This document shows positions 1-9,200 of a stretch of 64,000 nt of DNA, piece by piece. The stretch spans positions 236,443 through 300,442 of the forward strand of contig NW_012236508.1 of the NCBI RefSeq assembly GCF_000787575.1, read 5' to 3'. The position numbers and the translations under genes were made by a program. The notes beneath the pieces were generated by a model. It was not told where the DNA came from. It searched no databases and was given only the letters and a program-made list of their open reading frames with translations. The DNA is from Acytostelium subglobosum LB1. Its lineage: Eukaryota > Evosea > Eumycetozoa > Acytosteliales > Acytosteliaceae. How positions within the stretch are numbered: position 1 is the first letter of the stretch; every line of letters begins with the position of its first letter.

Positions 1-168
1 ACCAATCAATCAAAGTTAATTCAAAAAATCAAGTTTGATGAAGATATTTTCAATTTTTAAAGATTTCAACAACAATTTCAAAAGATTGGTCCTAGACCCG
101 CAAGGCTTCATTCGTCTTTATCTATCTCTATCTCTATCATTGTACAGTTGTAATATAAATATAATATA

Positions 169-3100
169 ATGTTAAGGACTTTGGAGAGTTTTGTTTATAG
201 AAGGAATCGTTGGTATCTTATTTTGACACTTGTATTACTATGTTTGTCTACAATAGTACTGTTTGAACAACAACAACAAAGACAGATCAATGAATTGGAT
301 GCATCTCAAAGTAACTTTGTAAATGGAGATGGTTCCCAAACACATGTCACAATAGATTCAATGGTCATTGGCAATAACAATGCCAATACCAACAGCAATA
401 GCAACAGTAACAGCAACAGCAACATCAACAATCAAACACTACGTATTGCTGAAGAGAAGGAACAGAAACGTCTTGATCAAGAGAATGAATGGCACAAACG
501 TGTGGACAATGGAAATGGTCTGATAGTACTGCTCATCCCTCATTCACATTGTGATCCAGGTTGGCTAAGAACATATAATGTATGTACATTACAATTCTAT
601 CATTCAATCAATCAACTGACTGACTGACTGACTCCTTCATTATAGCAATACTTTGAAGAAAAGGTACATGCAACACTTAACAATGTAATACATACATTGG
701 AAAATGAGAAATCAAAGACATTTGTATGGTCAGAGATGTAAGTATCAGATATATCCCCAGTGGCGCCAACATGATCATCCTCAATCAATCACTCACTTAA
801 TCATTCCAATCAATCAATCAAGTTCATACTTCAGGACATGGTGGGACTTGCAAGACAGTTACACACGCATAATCACACGCCAACTCATACGTAGAGGACA
901 ACTTGAGATCATTGGAGGTGGATGGGTACAGAATGATGAGGCCGTGGCCCAACCAAATGATGTTATGGATCAGATCACAGAGGGCTTCCAATGGCTGCAT
1001 CGCACATTGAACATCACTGTTGACTATGGCTGGCAGATCGATCCGTTTGGACACTCATCACTCACTCCGACACTAATGTCCAAGCTCAACTTCAAGGCAG
1101 TGGTCGGCAACAGAATATCAGAGACTTCCAAGAACTACTTGATCAAGAAGCGTCAGATGCAATTCATGTGGGAGGGCTCGCCCTCGCTGGGCGACTCATC
1201 ACAGCTCTTCTACCATCTGATGTACCAACACTACAGCTATCCGGATCAATACTACAACGAGGACTTGTCCTATTTGGCCGATCCAAACGTGTCGGCAGAC
1301 ACTATCATCGACGTCATCCACAACGCTTCATTGGCCTACAAGACACGTGTGCTGTTCCTGCCGATGGGCGGAGACTTTGCCTACTCCAAGTACTCAGAGT
1401 TCAAGTTCAACGATGACATGCTGAGAATCGTCCAGCAGCGCAAGTATGACGTTGGCATCGAGGATATACGTTATGGTACCATTGGCGAGTTCTTCAAGCT
1501 ACTCAATCATGAGCTAAAGGAGCGCAAGGTCTCCATCCCCCTGTTCAACCATGACTTCTTCCCCTACGTTGCTGGACCTACTCAGCCATGGACTGTAAGA
1601 CATCACAACAATGTTCAACCACTCGACCAATCACTGACATGGAACTATCCCAAACGCAACATACTAGGGCTTCTACACTTCATACACATTGTTCAAAGTA
1701 TTGGTTCGCGATACATCATCACTCGTTCACGCGACAGACATAATGTACAGCATGGCATTGGCCAAGGCCACAAGTATGGGAGATGACTCTGTGTCCAAGT
1801 TGCAATCACTATATCCAAAGTTAGAGGAGTCTAGAAGGGTATGATTGATTGATTGAGAGGATGGCATTGGCACTCAGTGGCTCACTCACTAACATACACT
1901 ACCCTGACACATAGTCTGTGGCATTGACTCAACATCATGACTCTGTGACTGGCACGTCAAGAGCGGATGTAATGTACAACTACACTCAATATTTGAACAT
2001 AGCGACACGCGATAGTTATGAAGTGATGTCCAACTCAATCGAGTATCTTATACATTTGAGTGGAGAGACATCTGAGCAATCAGCATACGAGTATCACAAT
2101 GTATTGGACTTGAATCTATTGCTGTCCTCTGGCGTGCCCGACCACTCATACTCTTTGGTCTTTGTCAATCCTCTATCATGGCGCAAGAATCATCATTATA
2201 GTATTCGATTCACATTGGACGATCATAGTATGCTGGATCATATCGAGCTCATCAGTTCGAAAACATTGTCATTGGTACCAATTCAAATCGCACCGATCGT
2301 GCCCCATGACATGCCAGAAATGTCTCACTTGGCCAATCAATATAGCCTCTACTTCATTGTCGAGGTGCCAGCCATGGGACTAAACACATACTTTATCAAG
2401 ATTAGACGTGACGGCAACAAACCAGCGACCACCGCCATGTCCGAGGTGTTTGTGTACAAGTCTGAGCGAGAGCTCAGCGCATCCAATCATCGTATACTCT
2501 CCTCCAAGTTCCTCAACGTCAAGTTCCAGGCCAATGGCATGCTCAGCTCAATCACCAAGACCACCAACAAAGAGGTTATCTTTGTCCTAACCAAGGAGAC
2601 TGTAAGTCGTCCTCACTCTAGCCCAAATTGAATAGTTCCCCCTCTCTAACAATCAATCAATCAAGGTCAATCAATATCACTCAGAGACTAGCGGCAACTA
2701 TATATTCACACCGCAAACCAAGCATGCTTATAAGTTCAATGAGCATACTAGGTTCTACGTGGTCTCGGGACCACTGGTCAAACAGTTGACCATCATCAAT
2801 TATGGAGTGAACGTGTCGGACTCAATGTTTGTTCTACATCATCGAATATATAGCAATGCCGACAAGGTGTCAGAGACACCGTTGGTCACCGAAGAGATTG
2901 TCGATGTCGGATACTCATTGATTGGACAATACTTCAAGGAGACTGTTATCAACTATGAGACCAACCTTGAAGGTTCCAACACAATATACACAGACAATGG
3001 ATTGGAGACACGTGAGCGAAAGATAAACAACAAGATGGACATCAACTACCAGTACTTCCCAGTGCTACACTACGCCAACATCAAGGACAGGCTATCGACA

Positions 3101-4218
3101 AAGTATCAGTTTACTGTGAGTGTTCGGCTACGCCCTGCAACACAATGTACAATTCTAACTCGTTCACGCACACAACCTTAACAGATATTCACAGAGAGAA
3201 GTCATGGAGTTGGATCAAGCTCACCTGGTGAGTTGGAGATTATGATTCATAGGACGACATGTGTGGACGATGAGAAGGGATTGTTGGAACCATCCAACGA
3301 CCTGACAAGGGTCGACGGAAGGATCTATCTGTCAGTGGACTTTAGGGAGAAGATAACGACCAAGCTAAAGGAATGGAGTCTTCAACTCACTACACCACCA
3401 AGGTATGTTCATCATGGATGTACTCCACCAAACAAAGTTACCAACACTAAATCAAACATTGTAGAATGATGGCCAAGTATCTCAAGATTGATCACAGGCA
3501 ATACTTAATGGAGCATCAATCATCAATGTCATTCCTTAAGGGTATGTATTATGACATACCGCCAAGCACTCAATCAATCACTCACTCCATCAATCAATCA
3601 AACATACAGAGGACTTGCCACCAAATGTACATATATACTCTTTGAAGTCTTATAATGACCTACGCAATGGCGAGCAAGCAATACTCAACATGAGGATAGG
3701 ACATTTATTCTCAGCTGGACAGACATTCAAACAAGTCAAACATCTTTCAGACCCAGTCATGCTAAGCAAACATTCAATATTCAACAGCATGGAGTATGTT
3801 ATGAACTATAACCAACAGACGAATCTGGCATTCCTTCCAAGTAAGTTGCTCAATCAAACAATCAATTAATCTATCAATTCATAATCTAATATTGGTTACA
3901 TTATAGTACGATTCGATTTGGTTGAGCATAACAAACAACATTACAAAGTAGCTGGTGTTGTGGATATACCTTGGAGCACTGGAACAGCAGAGTTTGGTGC
4001 AAATAGAGGTGGTATTGGACATTCATCCGCTGATGACAATGGGAAAGGTGCCATCAGGTTGTCCCCGATGGACATCAAGTCCTATCAACTGACACTCAAA
4101 TATGCACCACAGGGATCATTTGGCAAACTGAAGGTAATATTATTATTATTTAATGATAATAAGTTGTTGGACACTCACTAAACTACAGACTGCCGTCCAC
4201 TTTAGTACCAAGTTGTAG
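169..4218 (+). CDS. Golgi-type alpha-mannosidase II (GH38), 11 exons
   Basis: Glycoside hydrolase family 38 enzyme that trims alpha-linked mannose from N-glycans. A short N-terminal tail and one hydrophobic segment (about residues 15-33) give a type II membrane anchor, so Golgi placement is likely rather than lysosomal. Key motifs: HSHCDPGW (about residue 125, zinc binding), QIDPFGHS (nucleophile Asp), MGGDFAY (likely acid/base region) and LTQHHDSVTGTS (zinc-binding His). Exons that keep frame: 169-579, 646-737, 835-1594, 1668-1838, 1915-2601, 2666-3115, 3185-3402, 3465-3541, 3610-3840, 3907-4133, 4189-4218, giving 1,117 residues, normal for the family. All introns are GT-AG and 55-100 nt long, most with AATC-rich sequence. 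An AATAAA lies at 4296. The first ATG follows an AT-rich leader. The exon chain is my own reading by homology and phase; small boundary errors are possible. Confidence 0.93.
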
Positions 4219-4372
4219 AGTTGCCATCGGGAACCATTATCAAATACTCTCACGACTTTTCAACTCACAAGATATCAGAGATACCAAACCGTTAGAATAA
4301 ACATGTATATTTACAGTTGAAACGAATAAATGGTTGAAAGGCCTAAGAATAGATTTCTTGAAGGAAAATCGC

Positions 4373-4380
4373 GGGAAAGG

Positions 4381-4383
<3 letters not shown>
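4373..4383. repeat. Target-site duplication, left copy
   Basis: The 11-mer GGGAAAGGAGA occurs here and again at 5721-5731, directly bordering the poly(T) run on the left and the other end of the inserted block on the right. This is the pattern expected of target-primed reverse transcription. Confidence 0.85.
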
Positions 4384-4414
<31 letters not shown>

Positions 4415-5720
4415 CTATTTAATGTGGAGGTTTATTATATTGCAAATAAATGGGCGTCATTGAAGAGGCGGGAATGGTTAGTCCTATTTTAGTTTCGTTT
4501 TCCTGTTTTTTTTTTTTTGATTATGTTTTTTTTGTTGTTGGGAGGGAAGATGGGGTTGGTATCGATGCTGGGGGGTGAACGCGAGTCTTCTTGGGTGCCT
4601 TCTTGATTGGGTTGATGGGTGACACCGTGTTGGGCACTCCCGCATGGGGGGGAGTGGCTGGCTCATCACGTCTTCTACGGAGAGAGAGGGGCTTGAAGGT
4701 AGCCTTCTGTTCTGGTGGGTCAACAACTTCCTTAGTCGTAGGTGTTGGTGGCTCGTTGGTAGTCGAAGCGACTAATGCGTCTGGATGCGTAGGTGCCTCA
4801 GCCGTCAGCTTGTCAAGCAGCATGCCGGATGACTCGTCTCGGTCTGAGTCCTCCTCCATTGCGGTGTGAGGAGTGGCTGGGGTGGGAGTGTCGACGGTGG
4901 ACTTTGACTTCACCGGCGTGGAGGTGCCGTTGGCCACTGGTGACGACGGCTTTATCACAGGCAGCTTACGCTTACGACGAGGTGACCCTCTCTTCCTGTG
5001 CGGGACCCACCTGACTTCAGCTGCGTTGGGGTCATGCGCAATGTCGCCTTTGTAGGCGTCTGCGTCAACTGACTCGTGGTACAGCAGCGTGATAGTGTGG
5101 TAGGTGGCTGAGTGCTCCTCTGGCCTAGTGTGGTGATGCAAGAAGCATGGAGTGCACGTTTTTGAGATGTCTTTGGCTACTAATGGGACGTTGTTGTAGT
5201 AGAGCGCAAGGAACTGAATCTCGACCAGGTGGTGAGATGGAACGAACAGTCGAGGTATGACTGTGTCACAGCCTGGTGGACCACCACCAGTGGTGGTTTG
5301 CATTGGACGCTGCGAATGAAGACGATCAGCGTGTCGAGATCTGCTGAAGAGTAGACTTTGCCCTCGACGGTGAGGCCGCGGACATGTTTACTCTTTCTCG
5401 TGGGGGCAGATGACGAAGGGTACGACCTGAACAGTCGTAGTATGAGCTTGAGCTTCTTGAGGTAGTCGTCTGGTAGTAAGGCGACGCCTGGGAAGAAGAT
5501 GCGCAATTCGTAGAACGAGTCGCGATGGGGAGGGGCGACCGTGTTCATCGGGGCGAACCTCGCTAAAACACTGTCAAGTCCCATGTTGCCCTGTAACCTT
5601 AGTGTATCGACGCTCGACCTCGAGCGACGATTGATTGACTGTGTAGAGTCTAGCTAAGGACTTATTCAGAACGAAAAACAGTTAGTAACTGTATCGCTCG
5701 TTTCGGTTTTTTTTGTTAAT
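4384..5720 (-). mobile_element. Poly(A)-tailed retro-inserted element (LINE-type mobilisation)
   Basis: On the minus strand this block starts at 5720, carries a leader of about 136 nt, then a basic, proline/threonine-rich coding region, then an AATAAA (plus-strand 4431-4436) about 19 nt before a 28-nt A tail (T run at 4384-4411). It is bounded by an 11-bp direct duplication. These traits show insertion by a non-LTR (LINE) machinery. It lies on the downstream side of the tRNA-Asn gene, about 350 bp away, and its 5' end faces the tRNA. It is either a short ORF1-only derivative of a tRNA-gene-targeting element (TRE-like) or a retro-copied host mRNA; no reverse transcriptase is present. The clean tail and duplication suggest a recent insertion. 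Confidence 0.75.
4521..5584 (-). CDS. ORF1-like basic protein inside the poly(A)-tailed element
   Basis: Two overlapping minus-strand frames cover this region: 5584-5180 (134 codons, starts MGLDSVLARFAPMNT) and 5303-4521 (260 codons). They overlap by 124 nt in relative frame -1, so the protein may need frameshifting or the copy may be decayed. The second part has a Cys/His-containing stretch (KTCTPCFLHHHTRPEEH) followed by a long Lys/Arg/Pro/Thr-rich tail with clusters such as HRKRGSPRRKRKLP, suggesting nucleic-acid binding. I do not recognise the family with certainty; ORF1 of a dictyostelid LINE is the best guess from context. Base composition is more GC-rich than the flanks. Confidence 0.5.
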
Positions 5721-5731
5721 GGGAAAGGAGA
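5721..5731. repeat. Target-site duplication, right copy
   Basis: Exact second copy of GGGAAAGGAGA (see 4373-4383). It marks the 5' boundary of the inserted element. Confidence 0.85.
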
Positions 5732-5850
5732 AATTCGGCAATATTTGTTGAATTTATCTCTTTGAAAAAAATGTAACATGAGGAACTTCCAGAGTCGAAT
5801 GATTCGTTTTCCAAAGTGTTTTGATGTCGCTTCGCGCACTCAATCACTTC

Positions 5851-6017
5851 ATTCGTTCATTCATAGACAGTGGGTCTTCAGTTACTAACTGTCATACTCT
5901 CAAGGTATGTCCTCTTGTTACACGCAATCAATCATTAATTATATAAATAAATAAGTTTATATGATTCGTTCATTCATAGACAGTGGGTCTTCAGTTACTA
6001 ACTGTCATACTCTCAAG
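5851..6017. repeat. 54-bp direct repeat pair between element and tRNA
   Basis: Positions 5851-5904 and 5964-6017 are identical over 54 bp. Each copy contains the near-palindrome CAGTTACTAACTG. The same 13-mer in reverse complement occurs at about 5680-5692, inside the leader of the retro-inserted element. The 59-bp spacer is AT-rich. The array lies 65 bp beyond the 3' end of the tRNA gene. No gene is seen from 5732 to 6081. The repeat may be a tandem duplication or debris of older insertions at this tRNA locus. Confidence 0.85.
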
Positions 6018-6081
6018 TGAACGTTCAATAATATTAAGAGTACATCTCTTTATATTAAAAAAATAAGGAAATAAAAAGGTC

Positions 6082-6153
6082 GCTCCTGGTTGGGATCGAA
6101 CCAACGACCGTTCGGTTAACAGCCGAACGCTCTGCCGACTGAGCCACAGAAGC
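6082..6153 (-). tRNA. tRNA-Asn (anticodon GUU)
   Basis: Reading the minus strand from 6153 gives a 72-nt cloverleaf. The acceptor stem GCTTCTG/CAGGAGC pairs fully with one G-U. The D arm contains GGCTCAGTCGGCAGAGC, the anticodon loop CTGTTAACC carries GTT, and the T arm contains GGTTCGATCCC, which is also the B box. There is no intron and CCA is not encoded. Mobile-element sequence lies on both sides, typical of dictyostelid tRNA genes used as integration targets. Confidence 0.96.
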
Positions 6154-6184
6154 TGTGAAATTTAAAAATCTTTGAATCGTTTTT

Positions 6185-6736
6185 GTGTGGGGCAAAATAC
6201 CCCATATCTTAGGCCAGTGGACTCAACCAAAACTGTGTCCCCTCATCAAGACTGGCCCCGACTCCTACTGCAAGCGCTGCGGCGCCTACGAGTCCAGCGA
6301 GCAGATTTTCTTCCAGTGCCCAAGATCGCTGGACGCCCTCAGACACCTCAAGGAGGCAGCAGAAGAGGCTGGTATCAGAAACAGACCCTGGACCGCCAGG
6401 AGACTCAACATCAACTCCTCCCCCGTCCTCACCATGAACCTGTACGCAATCTTCATGGAGACCCTCTGGACAATCAGGAATAAGGAGCGACATGTGGAAG
6501 AATATCAGTTCTCCAAGCACCTCATTCTCTTTAAGACCAAGACTGTGATCAAGGCCGTGTGGACTCGTGCTAAGAACACATGCCAGAGACTCTACACCAA
6601 AGGAATCAACACTACAAACACAGAAGCGAAGCACGCAATACAAGAGCGCATCACCCAAACAACTACCCAACTGAACCAACACTGGGGACACCAGACCCTT
6701 TACAATCTGCCACCACTTAACTGTTACCTACTATAA
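6185..6736 (+). pseudogene. C-terminal fragment of LINE ORF2 (reverse-transcriptase protein)
   Basis: The 183-codon open frame contains CKRCGAYESSEQIFFQCP, which matches the cysteine knuckle found after the reverse transcriptase domain of many LINE ORF2 proteins (C-x2-C ... H-x4-C), with Gln where His is usual. The following part is helical and basic. The endonuclease and polymerase domains are missing, so the fragment cannot act alone. The listed start is only the first in-frame codon; the true protein began far upstream in an intact element. Confidence 0.7.
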
Positions 6737-6881
6737 CTCGATTCATTGTATATAACCACGGAAGTCAACGCATGAGCACGCGATGGCAACAATCCATACC
6801 AATGCTCATACCACCAGCCGACGACACAAAGGCCAGTGGACTCAACCAGAACAGTATCCAAACAACCAAAACAATTGTATA

Positions 6882-7075
6882 GTTATCCCTCGGGATAAAT
6901 AAACTGAACATCGCGCCTCTCTTCCAGGTCGGACGAGAGGCGGCTTTAAACAAAAAACCCGATATATGTTCAGAACAACAACAAAAACAATCGTTGTGTT
7001 ATCCCGCGGCTCTCCTACAGGTAGGACGGACTACCAGCTTGATGGAGTCGGCTTTAAACAAAAAACGCCCGATAT
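6882..7075 (+). repeat. Duplicated LINE 3' end module
   Basis: Two diverged copies (6882-6965 and 6998-7075) share the order GTTATCCC..., CTCTC-TACAGGT-GGACG..., then GGCTTTAAACAAAAAAC followed by CCCGATAT. This suggests two successive truncated insertions or an internal duplication of the element's 3' end. Confidence 0.7.
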
Positions 7076-7112
7076 CCAGTGCTGTTATTGCTACTGAAGT
7101 GCACCCATAATA

Positions 7113-7687
7113 TTATGTCATGCCAGGAGCAACAGTCTCCATATCCACCTTAACTAAATAAAGACTGTTAATATGTTAGTCCATTTGGTTTTTGGTATGA
7201 TTAGATGGCTACATACCTCCTTCTTAAAATTGACAAAAGTGTAGTCTCCAGCTGGATATGGAGGTTGAACAAGGGGCTGCATTGCAGGCTGTGCATGTGC
7301 ATCTCTCCAGAAAACTCGTACTAGTCATCATTAGTGACCATGAAAGCTTGACTTGAGTCGGAGTCAGTACTTACCAGGAGACTCAGTGATGTAGATGTGC
7401 TCGGTATTTGCAGGGATCAGAGCGTCGGAGTTGGTCACCACTGGATGGACCAGTGTACCTGGATGGTACTCAACTACAGGCTTCTTTACACCGATTATGA
7501 ACTCCTTCTTGATTGTCCTCATGAGTTCACTATATGTTGTGTTGTTATTGATGGTCACAACAATGCTTTCTGTCCCATAGTGCAAATGAACAGTATGAGC
7601 GCCAGGAGCAGGTGCAGATGCACCAGCAAGTGGTGCAACGAGTGGGAGAGCACCAGCAGTGGCAACTAAGCCATTCAGAGAAGAGAT
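7113..7687 (-). CDS. Small hypothetical protein, start unresolved
   Basis: Minus-strand gene with at least three coding exons: about 7687-7375, 7320-7218 and a short last exon from 7148 (or 7152) to a stop at 7113 (or about 7119). Donors are GTAAGT and GTATGT; the first two junctions keep frame. The protein has an Ala/Pro-rich start (LPLVAPLAGASAPAPGAH), then an alternating beta-strand-like segment (TVHLHYGTESIVVTINNNTT) and a Pro-rich C-terminal part. The beta pattern resembles a small ubiquitin-like fold, but I cannot assign a family. No in-frame ATG lies between the upstream stop (7690) and 7585, so either Met at 7585 is the start or a short first exon was missed. The gene lies only about 65 bp from the hssA-like gene in the same direction. 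Confidence 0.55.
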
Positions 7688-7751
7688 TCATTTAAGTGAT
7701 TTTAATGAAGAAAGAAATATTACAATGTCCAATTCATTTATGGATACATTG

Positions 7752-8068
7752 TTAACAGTATCTGCCACAGACTGGAGGAACGAAGCATGGGTAGCATGGT
7801 GGTGGGTAACATGGGTAGCACACTGGATAGGCCACAAACTCCTGGTAGGTGTGGCTCACAGGACCGCATGGACCACAACCAGCTGTTGAGTTACCACCTT
7901 GGGATGATCCAGAGCTACCAGAGGAACCAACTACGCTACCACTCATGGAAGATGGCATAAAGCTTCCGACGGATGAAGTAAGGGCCTCTATATGAATTGA
8001 AGATATTAGAATTGATTGTTAATAATCAGGTGATTGATTTAATCACAAGGATACATACTGATCAACAT
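7752..8068 (-). CDS. hssA/2C/7E-like small Gly/Ser/Cys-rich protein
   Basis: An 81-residue protein encoded by a 10-nt first exon (8068-8059, Met-Leu-Ile plus one base) and a second exon (7987-7752), joined across a 71-nt intron with donor GTATGT and acceptor TATAG. The sequence starts MLIKALTSSVGSF, continues with a Ser/Gly run, and ends in a Cys/Pro/Tyr-rich part with repeated PCYPC-type units. The tiny first exon and SxSGS/Gly/Cys composition recall the dictyostelid hssA/2C/7E family, which is developmentally expressed. The C-terminal Cys-Pro-rich end is not typical of that family, so the assignment is tentative. Confidence 0.6.
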
Positions 8069-9200
8069 TATGTTTGTGATTTAAGTTTAAGAAAGGAAGG
8101 TATTAAATATTAGAGTAGATTTGATTGTTGATTGTTTATCAGATGATGAAATTGAATGACTTGGATCCTTGGTTTAAATAGTTTCTTTTGGTATTGAGTT
8201 TGGCAACAACTGATATTGTTGTTGTCATGGTCAATCTCGTTCAATGCTTGTAGTATGTCTTTGGAAGATTTGTTTGATACAACGAATTAACTTTCATGAT
8301 TGATTGATCAATGACAAGTGTCAACCCAATAGCCAATCATGGCATGGTGGGATACTCTGTCACCATTTCCTCTCCTTATAATACCAATTGGCTTTAAAGA
8401 GAGTTGACAATGGTATACGTACTAATCACTCAAAGAGTGATGGCAATACCAATTCAAGTTCAATCATATCCACCATAGTATGATTGTATGTTCATCTCCA
8501 TCATGTTACCATACATGGTATTGATGTGATTGGTTGTTTGTTAGTTTGAATGGCAGCGTTGATTGATTGATTGTTGATTGATTGATTGTGGGGTTGCAAT
8601 CAACGACAGTGAATGATTATTATAGATACATTCGTAATTCGCATAATGGCGAGTTGGAAGTGGTTGATGTTGTTAGTGGTTAGATGATTGGGTTTGTGTG
8701 TGTCAGTGTCTCTTTGTGTCTCTCTGGTTGAGTGTGTGATGGACTTAGTAGGTGATGTGATTATTTATTTGTAACCAAACTTACTATTACTATGTCGATT
8801 GGACATCCATTCAATTACATGTTAGTATTATTTGTTTAAATGTATCTGTCTAGAGGACAATTGTTATTCTTATTTTCCAAAGGGAAATAACAAAGTCAAT
8901 GGTGAACAGACATGACATCTCAATTCCTAGAATCAATACAATGGGAAACAGACCATTGATTCCCTCTCTTAGATCTTGTCATTGACATATCAAGTAATAT
9001 TATCTTGTACAAAAGGGTTTACTTAATTTGGTAATAGATATTGATGGATTGGTTGTTTGATGTGCTTGTTGCTCGTTAGACAACACTAGCATGGTTGGAT
9101 GAATGAATGGATGAATGGATGGGAAGATGAGATGCATGAAGATCAACGTATGAATGGACGTTGTGTGTGAGTGTGTGTGTGTGGATGCGAAGCACAAGAC
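8069..9200. other. Intergenic region with simple repeats
   Basis: About 1.1 kb without a supportable gene. It contains TTGATTGATTG-type repeats (8561-8590), GT-rich tracts (8690-8720 and 9165-9182) and ATGAATGG repeats near 9100. It should hold the promoter of the hssA-like gene and the 3' flank of the coiled-coil gene. I recognise no RNA gene. Confidence 0.7.

Larger units (their letters stand above)
6185..7075 (+). mobile_element. 5'-truncated LINE remnant upstream of the tRNA gene
   Basis: The block begins about 30-60 bp from the 5' end of the minus-strand tRNA-Asn gene. It holds the C-terminal part of a LINE ORF2 (6185-6736) followed by a 3' region. TRE5 elements of D. discoideum are known to insert about 50 bp upstream of tRNA genes, so this fits a TRE-like or related tRNA-targeting LINE. 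A stretch at 6212-6240 (GGCCAGTGGACTCAACC...) recurs at 6831-6859, and the 3' end is present twice, so the block is probably composite. No reverse transcriptase core remains. Confidence 0.75.
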
